A stretch of 6,990 nt of DNA, taken from contig CAMWTG010000144.1 of assembly GCA_947177115.1 (NCBI GenBank), forward strand, positions 1-6,990. Direction: 5' to 3'. The DNA is from an uncultured Clostridia bacterium. Lineage in GTDB: Bacteria; Bacillota; Clostridia; Oscillospirales; Oscillospiraceae. Position numbers and translations under genes: made by a program. Below are positions 1 to 5,539 of this stretch, piece by piece (position 1 is the stretch's first letter; each line of letters opens with the position of its first letter). Below the pieces are notes generated by a model that did no database searches, was not told where the DNA came from, and saw nothing but the letters and a program-made list of their open reading frames with translations.

Positions 1-226
1 GGGAGGCGCAGATAGAGCAAATTCCTCCGGAGGTAAGGTTCTGACACACGGGGCAGCAGGTGACGCTGCGCTTGGCCTCCAAAATAGCATCGGCAAACTC
101 CCGGGCCTCCTCGTCCGTCAAGCCCAGCACATGGAAAGCCAGCCGCTGGGCGGACTTGCCGCCAATGCCCGGCAGCCGGGCAAACTGCTCCACCAGCTGC
201 TCCAGAGGCGCGGGAAAATATTCCAT
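1..226 (-). CDS. recR: Recombination mediator protein RecR, N-terminal part (cut by window edge)
   Basis: RecR works with RecO (and RecF) to load RecA on single-stranded DNA at gaps during recombinational repair, in the cytoplasm. Only the first 75 codons of a protein that is usually about 200 residues are present; the rest lies left of position 1. Visible in order are a helix-hairpin-helix segment around residues 18-34 (core LPGIGGKSAQRLAF), which binds DNA, and a four-cysteine zinc site with C58, C61, C70 and C73 in the CxxC-x8-CxxC spacing seen in E. coli RecR. The Toprim domain would follow off-window. The ATG at 224-226 is preceded by AAAGGA seven bases upstream, inside the last codons of rpe. 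Only 4 bases separate the rpe stop from this start, so translation is probably coupled. RecR usually follows dnaX and ybaB; here it follows rpe. Confidence 0.95.
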   Translation of the reverse strand, partial: MEYFPAPLEQLVEQFARLPGIGGKSAQRLAFHVLGLTDEEAREFADAILEAKRSVTCCPVCQNLTSGGICSICAS

Positions 227-230
227 AGCG

Positions 231-875
231 TTATCCTTTCAGCTCTTGAATGCGGGCGGGAATATCCGGCGCTTTATACACCGCGCTGCCCGCCACCAGG
301 ACATTGGCCCCATTTGCAATGACCGTCTTACAGGTAACGGGGTCCACGCCGCCATCCACCTCCAGCTCACAGTCCAGCCCCCGGCCATCGATCCACTCCC
401 GCAGCTGCCGGAGCTTGGGCATCATGTCCGCCATGAACTTCTGCCCGCCAAAGCCAGGCTCCACCGTCATCACCAGGACCATGCCGCACCGGTCCAGAAA
501 GGGCAGCGCCGCCTCCGCCGGAGTTTTGGGTTTAAGTACCACGCCGGCCCTCTTGCCCTGGGCGCGGATGATATCCAGGGCCCTGCCGGTGTTTTCCTCG
601 CTGTCGGCCTCCACATGGACGGTAACGATATCCGCGCCGGCCTGACAAAACCGCTCCACGTACCGTACGGGCCGGTCGATCATCAGGTGGACGTCCAGGA
701 TCATGTCCGTGGCCGCCCGGATGGACTGGACCACCGGGATGCCGATCGTGATGTTGGGGACAAAAATGCCGTCCATCACGTCCACATGGAGATAATCCGC
801 GCTGCGGACCTTTTGGATGTCCCGCTCTAAATTCGCAAAATCAGCAGAGAGGATGGAGGGGGCAATTTTGATCAT
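231..875 (-). CDS. rpe: Ribulose-phosphate 3-epimerase
   Basis: This cytoplasmic enzyme interconverts D-ribulose 5-phosphate and D-xylulose 5-phosphate in the non-oxidative pentose phosphate pathway. The 214-residue length is normal for this TIM-barrel family. Visible signatures are APSILSADF at 5-13, HVDVMDG at 30-36, DVHLM at 61-65, the phosphate/loop motif MTVEPGFGGQ at 136-145, EVDGG at 172-176 and AGSAVY at 195-200. The metal ligands expected by homology are H30, D32, H63 and D174, with D32 and D174 as the acid/base pair; all are present. A longer in-frame start exists 24 codons upstream, but the family begins at MIKIAPSIL, and AGGAAGG lies ten bases before this ATG (873-875), so I chose the shorter form. 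It sits directly before recR with a 4-base gap. The gap to ileS upstream is 257 bases, so the promoter is either within that gap or shared with ileS; none is obvious. Confidence 0.96.
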   Translation of the reverse strand: MIKIAPSILSADFANLERDIQKVRSADYLHVDVMDGIFVPNITIGIPVVQSIRAATDMILDVHLMIDRPVRYVERFCQAGADIVTVHVEADSEENTGRALDIIRAQGKRAGVVLKPKTPAEAALPFLDRCGMVLVMTVEPGFGGQKFMADMMPKLRQLREWIDGRGLDCELEVDGGVDPVTCKTVIANGANVLVAGSAVYKAPDIPARIQELKG

Positions 876-1132
876 GGCTGCACGACCTTCCTTTGTTTTT
901 CCGGACCAAACCGGGATGGACAAGCCATCGGACGGGAAAAAGGACAAAGCACCCCGGCGGGGGATCCGTCATAGGATACCGTAAGCGGCAAGGGCGTCCC
1001 GGCGGGGCGAAGAAACGAACCTTTCCCACACGCCTGCCCCGTCCGCGCCGGAGGCGCGCCGCATGATATAGATGTACCTGGTTCCCCTGCCGGGCGGAGA
1101 TCCGCCCGGCAGGGGATCGTCCCTGCGCAGAA
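876..1132. other. Non-coding gap between ileS and rpe
   Basis: This 257-base GC-rich stretch carries no convincing gene; open frames crossing it have no family look and no good ribosome binding site. It holds the long palindrome at 1083-1116, a small hairpin with six-base arms at 1044-1049 and 1053-1058 (CGCGCC/GGCGCG, three-base loop), and on the minus strand a short CCCC/GGGG hairpin (952-963) followed by a T-rich stretch down to about 932. A minus-strand TATCAT near 1063-1068 resembles a -10 box but has no matching -35. The gap is long enough to hold an rpe promoter or a structured leader, but I cannot name one. Confidence 0.5.
1083..1116. terminator. 34-base near-perfect palindrome just after ileS; terminator-like hairpin without a U-tract
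   Basis: Arms 1083-1098 and 1101-1116 are perfectly complementary over 16 bases (outer end TCCCCTGCC, inner end GGGCGGA) around a GA centre. It begins 16 bases after the ileS stop codon, where an intrinsic terminator would be expected. However, neither strand has a run of T after the stem: the minus strand continues ACCAGGTACA and the plus strand TCGTCCC. It may instead stabilise the ileS mRNA 3' end, act in a factor-dependent way, or be a repeat element. The structure is certain; the function is not. Confidence 0.5.
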
Positions 1133-3895
1133 TCAAAGGTCCAGCTTGAGCCCCTTGACCACCCGGGCACACCTGCCGCAGAGGGTGGGATGCGTCCCAT
1201 CAGAGCCCACAGAGGGCAGGATCTTCCAGCAGCGCTCGCACTTGGCGCCTTGGGCCGGTTCCACCCGGATGCTTGCAGCATCTCCGGCGGATACGCTTGC
1301 CTGAGACACAATCAGCAGATCCGCCAGCTCATCCGCCTCCATTGTCCGGCCCCCGGCCAGCATAGCGGAGGGCAGCGTGACCTTGGCCTCCAGGCTCTTG
1401 CCAATCTTCTTTTCATTCCGGGCGGTCTCCAGCGCACCATTGACCGCATCACGAAGGTCGATCAGACCCTTCCAGGCCGTCATGGCATCATCGTCCAGCG
1501 CATAGTCCGTAAAAGGCTGATTCATCACATTGAGCAGCACATTCCGGGGATCGTCCCCCTCCCTGTGGGGCATGGCCTGCCAGATCTCATCGCAGGTAAA
1601 GGCCAGAATGGGTGCAAAAATCTTGGTCATGGTGTCCAGGATCAGCCACAGGGCAGTCTGAGCGCTGCGGCGGGAAACGCCGTCCGTCTCATCGCAGTAC
1701 AGCCGGTCCTTGATGATATCCAGATAGAAGCTGGACAGCTCCACCACGCAGAAGTCGTTGACGGCATGGCTCACCACATGGAAGTCGTAGTTGTAGTAAG
1801 CCGTCTCGCACCGCTCAATAAGGCTGTTGAGGCGTGTCACGGCCCAGCGGTCCAGCTCCAGCATTTCATCGGGCTTCACCAGGTTGTTGGCGTCAAAACC
1901 CGCCAGATTGCCCAGACAATACCGGGCAGTATTACGGAATTTCAGATAGTTCTGGCTCAGCTGTTTGAAGATGTTGTCGGAGCACCGCACGTCCGCATGG
2001 TAGTCGGCAGACCCAGCCCACAGGCGGATCATGTCCGCGCCGTACTTCTTGAAGATCTCGCTGGGATCCACGCCGTTGCCCAGGCTCTTGTGCATGGCCT
2101 TGCCCTCGCCGTCCACCGTCCAGCCGTGGGTAACGCACTCTTTAAAGGGAGCGCCCTTGCCCAGCGCGCCTACGGCGGTGAGCAGGGAAGACTGGAACCA
2201 TCCGCGGTACTGGTCCAGGCCCTCCATGTAAACGGTGGCGGGCCAGAAGCCCTGGTCCTTCTGCATGGAGGCGAAGTGAGTAGAGCCGGAGTCGAACCAG
2301 CCGTCCAGCGTATCCTCTTCCTTGGTGAAATGAACGCCGCCGCAGTGGGGGCACTTGTACCCGGCAGGGAGGATCTCCTCCGCGCTCTTCTCATACCAGG
2401 CATTGGAACCCTCCGCCTTGAAAAGCTCAGAAACGGCGGCGATCGTAGCATCATCGCAAACGGGTTTGCCGCAGTCCCCGCAGTAGAATACAGGGATGGG
2501 CAGGCCCCAGCGGCGCTGGCGGGAAATGCACCAGTCGGCCCGCTCCTTGATCATAGAGATCATCCGGTCCTTGCCCCAGGCGGGGACCCACCGCACATCA
2601 TCGGTAGCGGCCACCGCGGCATCCTTGAAGGCGTCCACGGAGCAGAACCACTGGGGGGTCGCCCGGAAGATGATGGGATGCTTGCACCGCCAGCAGTGGG
2701 GGTAGGAGTGGACGATGTCCTCGCTGGCAAACAGCGCGCCGCTCTCCTTCATATCCGCCAGGATGACGGGGTTAGACTCATCGGTGGTCATGCCGGCGTA
2801 TTTGCCGGCGTAGTCGGTGTGGCGGCCCCGGTCGTCCACAGGCACCACCATCTCCATGCCGTAGCGCTTGCAGGTCTGATAGTCGTCCGCGCCGAAGCCG
2901 GGGGCGGTGTGGACGCAGCCGGTACCGCTGTCCATGGTGACATACTCAGCATTGACCAGACGGCTGGCCTTAGGCAGGAAGGGATGCCAGGCAAGCATAT
3001 CCTCAAAGAAGCTGCCGGGGTGGGTCTCCAGAATCTCATAGTTCTCCACACCGCCGATCTTCATGACCTTCTCCACCAGGGCCTCGGCCAGGATATACAT
3101 CTCCCCGCTGGGCGCCTTTACAATGGCGTAGCTGTCCCGAGGATGGAGCGCAATGGCAAGGTTGCCCGGCAGAGTCCAGATGGTCGTGGTCCAGATGAGG
3201 AAATAGAGCTTCTGGTCGTCCAGGTGGCCCAGCTTGCCGTCTTCGTCCAGCATACGGAACTTCACGTACACGGTGGTGACGGGATCGTCCTGGTACTCGA
3301 TCTCCGCCTCGGCAAGCGCGGTTTCATCATGGGGACACCAGTACACGGGCTTGAGGCCCTTGTAAATAACGCCCTTCTTGAACATCTCGCCGAAGACCTT
3401 GACCTCCTCCGCCTCAAAGGCGGGGTCCATGGTCTTATAGGGGTGCTCCCAGTCGCCGATAACGCCCAGGCGCTTGAATCCTGCCATCTGCACGTCAATG
3501 TAGTGCTGGGCGAAATCATGACAGGCGGAACGGAACTCAGGCACGCTCATCTTCTTCCGGTTGAGCTTATTCTTCTTAATGATCGCAGACTCAATGGGCA
3601 TCCCATGATTATCCCAGCCGGGGATATAGGGGGTATAGTACCCCCGCATGGCGGCGGAACGGACCATAAAGTCCTTAATGGACTTGTTCAGGGCGTGGCC
3701 CATGTGAAGATCGCCATTGGAGAAGGGGGGGCCGTCATGGAGGGACCAGAGGGGCTTGCCTTCGTTTTTCTTCAGCAGCTCATGGTAGAGGTCCATTTTC
3801 TCCCAGTTTTCCAGCATAGCGGGTTCCCGGGCCGGCAGGCCCGCCCGCATAGGGAAGTCTGTTTTTGGCAGGTTGATGGTTTTATTGTAATCCAT
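1133..3895 (-). CDS. ileS: Isoleucyl-tRNA synthetase (bacterial type 1)
   Basis: This class I synthetase charges tRNA-Ile with isoleucine using ATP in the cytoplasm and removes mischarged valine. The 920 residues are complete (E. coli enzyme about 938). In order: PPFSNGDLHMGH at 56-67 with the HIGH-type box H64-H67; GWDNHGMP at 93-100; the CP1 editing domain with TTTIWTLPGN at 236-245 and HTAPGFGADD at 329-338; cysteine pairs 401/404, 472/475 and 515/518, likely zinc knuckles; WFDSGSTH at 533-540; the KMSKS-type loop, here AMHKS at 600-604, followed by LGNGVDP; an anticodon-binding helical domain from about 680; and a C-terminal zinc ribbon C886, C889, C906, C909. This C-terminal ribbon marks the type 1 enzyme rather than the mupirocin-resistant type 2. 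The ATG at 3893-3895 has AGGAGG eleven bases upstream. A DUF6487 gene ends 34 bases upstream. No T-box leader is seen in front. Confidence 0.97.
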   Translation of the reverse strand: MDYNKTINLPKTDFPMRAGLPAREPAMLENWEKMDLYHELLKKNEGKPLWSLHDGPPFSNGDLHMGHALNKSIKDFMVRSAAMRGYYTPYIPGWDNHGMPIESAIIKKNKLNRKKMSVPEFRSACHDFAQHYIDVQMAGFKRLGVIGDWEHPYKTMDPAFEAEEVKVFGEMFKKGVIYKGLKPVYWCPHDETALAEAEIEYQDDPVTTVYVKFRMLDEDGKLGHLDDQKLYFLIWTTTIWTLPGNLAIALHPRDSYAIVKAPSGEMYILAEALVEKVMKIGGVENYEILETHPGSFFEDMLAWHPFLPKASRLVNAEYVTMDSGTGCVHTAPGFGADDYQTCKRYGMEMVVPVDDRGRHTDYAGKYAGMTTDESNPVILADMKESGALFASEDIVHSYPHCWRCKHPIIFRATPQWFCSVDAFKDAAVAATDDVRWVPAWGKDRMISMIKERADWCISRQRRWGLPIPVFYCGDCGKPVCDDATIAAVSELFKAEGSNAWYEKSAEEILPAGYKCPHCGGVHFTKEEDTLDGWFDSGSTHFASMQKDQGFWPATVYMEGLDQYRGWFQSSLLTAVGALGKGAPFKECVTHGWTVDGEGKAMHKSLGNGVDPSEIFKKYGADMIRLWAGSADYHADVRCSDNIFKQLSQNYLKFRNTARYCLGNLAGFDANNLVKPDEMLELDRWAVTRLNSLIERCETAYYNYDFHVVSHAVNDFCVVELSSFYLDIIKDRLYCDETDGVSRRSAQTALWLILDTMTKIFAPILAFTCDEIWQAMPHREGDDPRNVLLNVMNQPFTDYALDDDAMTAWKGLIDLRDAVNGALETARNEKKIGKSLEAKVTLPSAMLAGGRTMEADELADLLIVSQASVSAGDAASIRVEPAQGAKCERCWKILPSVGSDGTHPTLCGRCARVVKGLKLDL

Positions 3896-3929
3896 TTGCC
3901 TGTGTTCCTCCTATGTGAATGATAGTTTC

Positions 3930-4142
3930 TCAGTATTCCACGACTACCTTCCGGCAGTCCTTGCATATATATGCAGCGGGAAAATCCGCAGCGCATGTGA
4001 CCACGAGATCTTCCTCCAGCAGGGACACGTCCCCTTTCCGTTTCCACAGAAGGGAGCGCCCCTTCTCGGGACTCCAGACCAGCGGCTGTCTGCCGCAGAG
4101 CCACCCAGCCTCCATTTCCTTCCCGCAGGATGGACAATTCAC
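3930..4142 (-). CDS. Small zinc-ribbon protein, DUF6487-like
   Basis: The 70-residue protein starts NCPSCGKEMEAGWL and ends YICKDCRKVVVEY. One CxxC pair (C3, C6) lies at each end with the other at C60, C63, and about 53 residues lie between them, including a RQPLVWS segment at 18-24. This layout (CPxCGxEMExG, then an R-P-(L/I)-x-W element, then a closing CKxCKK(I/V) pair) is what I recall for the DUF6487 family, whose role is unknown; zinc binding is inferred from the cysteines. I chose the GTG start at 4140-4142 because it puts the first cysteine motif at the N-terminus as in relatives, and GAGGG (4151-4155) lies eight bases upstream. An in-frame ATG 24 codons further up would add a low-complexity, Arg/Gly-rich extension lying inside the palindromic repeat, and is unlikely. 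It lies 34 bases before ileS on the same strand, so the two are probably co-transcribed. No membrane segment or signal peptide is seen. Confidence 0.8.
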   Translation of the reverse strand: MNCPSCGKEMEAGWLCGRQPLVWSPEKGRSLLWKRKGDVSLLEEDLVVTCAADFPAAYICKDCRKVVVEY

Positions 4143-4198
4143 AAAAAGCACCCTCTTCCCCAAAAACGGAACGCACGCACGCCCCGCACCCCGTCCCC

Positions 4199-4283
4199 CA
4201 AACTGCGAACCCAATCGGTGACGGCGGCAAAGCCGCCGCCTTCGCCCGCCATAAGGGCGGGCGAAACGATGGTTCGCAGTTTG
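4199..4283. repeat. Folded palindromic element (three-way-junction shape), REP/MITE-like
   Basis: An outer inverted repeat pairs 4199-4211 (CAAACTGCGAACC) with 4271-4283 over 13 perfect bases, and continues with 4 more pairs (4214-4217 with 4267-4270) after a two-base bulge. Inside are two perfect hairpins: 4222-4228 with 4232-4238 (CGGCGGC, AAA loop) and 4241-4250 with 4256-4265 (TTCGCCCGCC, five-base loop). Nearly every base of the 85 is accounted for by the fold, on either strand. It lies between the tRNA-Ser terminator and the DUF6487 gene. Such compact multi-hairpin units are typical of mobile intergenic repeats; a structured leader RNA for the downstream gene is the alternative. Copy number in the genome is unknown. 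Confidence 0.7.
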
Positions 4284-4290
4284 AAGCGAA

Positions 4291-4356
4291 GAAAAAGCCC
4301 GTCCGGCGTATGGAAAAAGCCCTAAAGGCTTTTTCCATCACCTTCAGGGCTTTTTC
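4291..4356 (-). terminator. Outer arm pair of a nested tRNA-operon terminator
   Basis: Bases 4347-4356 and 4291-4300 are perfect inverted repeats (on the minus strand GAAAAAGCCC pairs with GGGCTTTTTC). They enclose the inner hairpin at 4310-4338. The second arm ends in a U-run and is followed by TTCG, so a failed inner terminator could be backed up by this outer one, or the arms could compete with the inner pairs. It lies directly after the tRNA-Ser(GCU) CCA end. Confidence 0.55.
4310..4338 (-). terminator. Intrinsic terminator after the tRNA-Ser pair (inner hairpin)
   Basis: Arms 4310-4321 (ATGGAAAAAGCC) and 4327-4338 are perfectly complementary over 12 bases with a five-base loop. On the minus strand this gives A5-GCC, loop, GGC-T5, the common symmetric A-stem-U form of Gram-positive terminators. 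It starts 23 bases downstream of the tRNA-Ser(GCU) 3' end. The symmetric form could also stop plus-strand transcription. Confidence 0.75.
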
Positions 4357-4361
4357 AGAGC

Positions 4362-4453
4362 TGGCGCGGAAGGAGGGATTTGAACCCTCGCACGTTGTTT
4401 GGACGTCTACTCCCTTAGCAGGGGAGCCCCTTCGGCCACTTGGGTACTTCCGC
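4362..4453 (-). tRNA. tRNA-Ser, anticodon GCU
   Basis: It reads AGU and AGC serine codons. The minus strand folds as a 92-base class II tRNA: acceptor GCGGAAG pairs with CTTCCGC, anticodon stem CTCCC/GGGAG with loop CTGCTAA (anticodon GCT), a long variable arm around GACGT...ACGT as required for serine, T stem GAGGG/CCCTC with loop TTCAAAT, discriminator G, and CCA encoded in the DNA (4362-4364). It is the second gene of the tRNA-Ser pair, 35 bases after the first. Confidence 0.97.
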
Positions 4454-4488
4454 ACAGGTCGAATGAGTTGCATTTCCAGTCTTAAAAA

Positions 4489-4576
4489 TGGCGGAGAGAG
4501 TGGGATTCGAACCCACGGATGCTCGCGCATCGCCGGTTTTCAAGACCGGTTCCTTAAACCGCTCGGACATCTCTCC
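4489..4576 (-). tRNA. tRNA-Ser, anticodon UGA
   Basis: It reads UCN serine codons, chiefly UCA and UCG. The 88-base minus-strand fold has acceptor GGAGAGA/TCTCTCC, anticodon stem CCGGT/ACCGG with loop CTTGAAA (anticodon TGA), a long variable arm GATGC-GCGA-GCATC diagnostic of serine, T stem GTGGG/CCCAC with loop TTCGAAT, discriminator G and an encoded CCA (4489-4491). It is the first gene after the promoter at 4601-4629. Confidence 0.98.
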
Positions 4577-4600
4577 CAATCGGTCTCAGGCGCAGTTTTC

Positions 4601-4629
4601 ATATTACCATGTCATTTCTGTTTTGTCAA
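4601..4629 (-). promoter_or_regulatory. Strong sigma-70/sigma-A promoter of the tRNA-Ser pair
   Basis: On the minus strand, TTGACA (4624-4629, perfect -35) is followed after exactly 17 bases by TAATAT (4601-4606), preceded by TGG, an extended -10. The surrounding bases are AT-rich in contrast to the rest of the window. Transcription would start near 4594, leaving a leader of about 18 bases before the tRNA-Ser(UGA) 5' end, which suits a stable RNA operon. Confidence 0.9.
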
Positions 4630-4656
4630 CGGGTAATTTCATCTTTTCCATTTTTT

Positions 4657-4680
4657 CCGGAGAAATCCATTTCTAGCCGG
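4657..4680. repeat. Short inverted repeat upstream of the tRNA promoter
   Basis: CCGGAGAAAT (4657-4666) and ATTTCT-AG-CCGG (4669-4680) are complementary over ten bases with a two-base centre and a two-base bulge. It starts 28 bases upstream of the -35 box. It could be a protein-binding site, but the tight centre and lack of a U-tract make a terminator unlikely. The function is unknown. Confidence 0.35.
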
Positions 4681-4701
4681 ACAATCCCCTAATAACACGG
4701 A

Positions 4702-4783
4702 CTGTGCAGGGGTGGGCTTTGCCGCCCGCACGACAAGGGAATATTCCGTTGGAAACGGACGAGCAATGCTCGCCCCTACACAG
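4702..4783. repeat. Second palindromic intergenic element, REP-like
   Basis: The outer arms 4702-4717 (CTGTGCAGGGGTGGGC) and 4768-4783 (ending CCCCTACACAG) pair at 13 of 16 positions, with two G-T wobbles and one mismatch. Inside, hairpins form at 4712-4717/4724-4729, 4745-4750/4754-4759 (TCCGTT/AACGGA) and 4760-4764/4768-4772 (CGAGC/GCTCG). Ends of the form TGTAGGGGCGAGC...GCTCG resemble repeat units I recall in high-GC gut Clostridia; that likeness is memory, not a search. It lies in the gene-free stretch between the tRNA promoter and the flavoprotein promoter. Confidence 0.6.
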
Positions 4784-4844
4784 ATCCTGCCATTTGGGGT
4801 TGTGTATCACACCAATCGACTTCCGTGAAATTTCCTTTTTCCCC

Positions 4845-4873
4845 TTCCCAAACCGGCCCACTTGCAGTATGAT
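4845..4873 (+). promoter_or_regulatory. Probable promoter of the flavoprotein gene
   Basis: TTCCCA (4845-4850, four of six -35 bases) and TATGAT (4868-4873, five of six -10 bases) are 17 bases apart. A start near 4880 gives a leader of about 24 bases carrying the AAAGGAG ribosome binding site. The -10 is good and the -35 weak, so this is a moderate call. Confidence 0.5.
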
Positions 4874-4903
4874 AGAGGAGAATCATAAAAAAGGAGCAGT
4901 GCC

Positions 4904-5521
4904 ATGAAAGTACTTTTGATCAACGGCAGTCCCCGGCCCAACGGCAATACCGCCGCCGCCCTCCAGGAGACGGAAATGGTCTTCCGGCAGGAGGGTGTGT
5001 CCACCGAGATGATCCATGTGGGCCACCAGGCCATCCGGGGCTGTATTGGCTGCGGCGGATGCGTCAAGGCCGGCAGATGCGTCTTCGATGACCTGGTCAA
5101 CGAAACTGCCCCCAAGTTTGAAGCCTGCGATGGCCTGGTGGTGGGCTCCCCGGTGTATTACGCCTCCGCCAATGCCACCCTGGTGGCCTTTCTCACCCGG
5201 CTCTTTTACAGCACAGGCTTCGACAAGACTATGAAGGTGGGCGCCGCCGTGGTGGCGGCCCGGCGGGGCGGGCTCTCCGCTACCTTTGACGAGCTGAACA
5301 AGTTCTTCACCATCTCCGGGATGCCCATAGCCTCCGGACAATACTGGAACAGCGTCCATGGCCGCGCCCCCGGCGAGGCGGTCCAGGATGAGGAGGGGAT
5401 GCAGTCCATGCGCACCCTGGCGCGGAACATGACCTTCCTTATGCGGGGCGTGGCTCTGGCGAGGGAAAAGTATGGCCTGCCGGAGCGGGAGAGCCCAGTG
5501 AGGACGAATTTTATTCGGTAA
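4904..5521 (+). CDS. Iron-sulfur flavoprotein / NADPH-dependent FMN reductase family
   Basis: The 205-residue flavodoxin-fold protein is likely an FMN-binding cytoplasmic oxidoreductase or electron carrier. The first strand and FMN-phosphate loop are at 1-16 (LLINGSPRPNGNT), and the flavin-facing loop is GSPVYYA at 81-87. Between them, C47, C50, C53 and C59 form Cx2Cx2Cx5C, matching the compact Cx2Cx2Cx4-7C cluster motif of archaeal and clostridial iron-sulfur flavoproteins, so a [4Fe-4S] cluster next to FMN is likely. RRGG at 120-123 and the remaining C-terminal half fit the same family. The ATG has AAAGGAG seven bases upstream. It is a single-gene unit with its own probable promoter and a strong terminator, converging on the solute-binding gene. 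The substrate is unknown; family members reduce quinones, nitro compounds, oxygen or peroxide, or pass electrons from ferredoxin. Confidence 0.88.
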   Translation: MKVLLINGSPRPNGNTAAALQETEMVFRQEGVSTEMIHVGHQAIRGCIGCGGCVKAGRCVFDDLVNETAPKFEACDGLVVGSPVYYASANATLVAFLTRLFYSTGFDKTMKVGAAVVAARRGGLSATFDELNKFFTISGMPIASGQYWNSVHGRAPGEAVQDEEGMQSMRTLARNMTFLMRGVALAREKYGLPERESPVRTNFIR

Positions 5522-5539
5522 AGGCAGAGAAAACTGCGC

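Noticed and set aside
60..830. Plus-strand open frame of 256 codons opposite recR and rpe
   Set aside because: It is antisense to two confidently identified genes, with no family features or ribosome binding site.
932..963. Possible minus-strand terminator (CCCC/GGGG stem followed by T-rich bases) before rpe
   Set aside because: The stem is only four pairs with a three-base loop, and the T-rich stretch is interrupted and starts several bases away, so it is too weak to call.
841..1311. Minus-strand frame spanning the ileS-rpe gap
   Set aside because: It overlaps the 3' end of ileS and the 5' end of rpe in other frames and encodes a low-complexity Pro/Gly/Arg-rich product with no conserved pattern.
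1190..3922. Plus-strand open frame of 910 codons opposite ileS
   Set aside because: It is the antisense shadow of a complete, motif-rich ileS in GC-rich DNA. It has no recognisable domain and its composition (Gly, His, Val and Leu rich) is typical of antisense translation.
4199..4283. CRISPR or attachment-site reading of the repeats near the tRNAs
   Set aside because: There are no repeated direct units with spacers, no integrase gene, and no duplicated tRNA 3' end in the window.
4130..4636. Plus-strand frame of 168 codons across the tRNA region
   Set aside because: It reads through both tRNA genes, their terminator and the palindromic element in antisense. The protein-like segments (such as EGFEPS) are the usual false translation of tRNA-Ser genes.
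4673..4907. Short frames on both strands within 4673-4907
   Set aside because: They are made of the palindromic repeat plus promoter region, with no ribosome binding site or conserved pattern.
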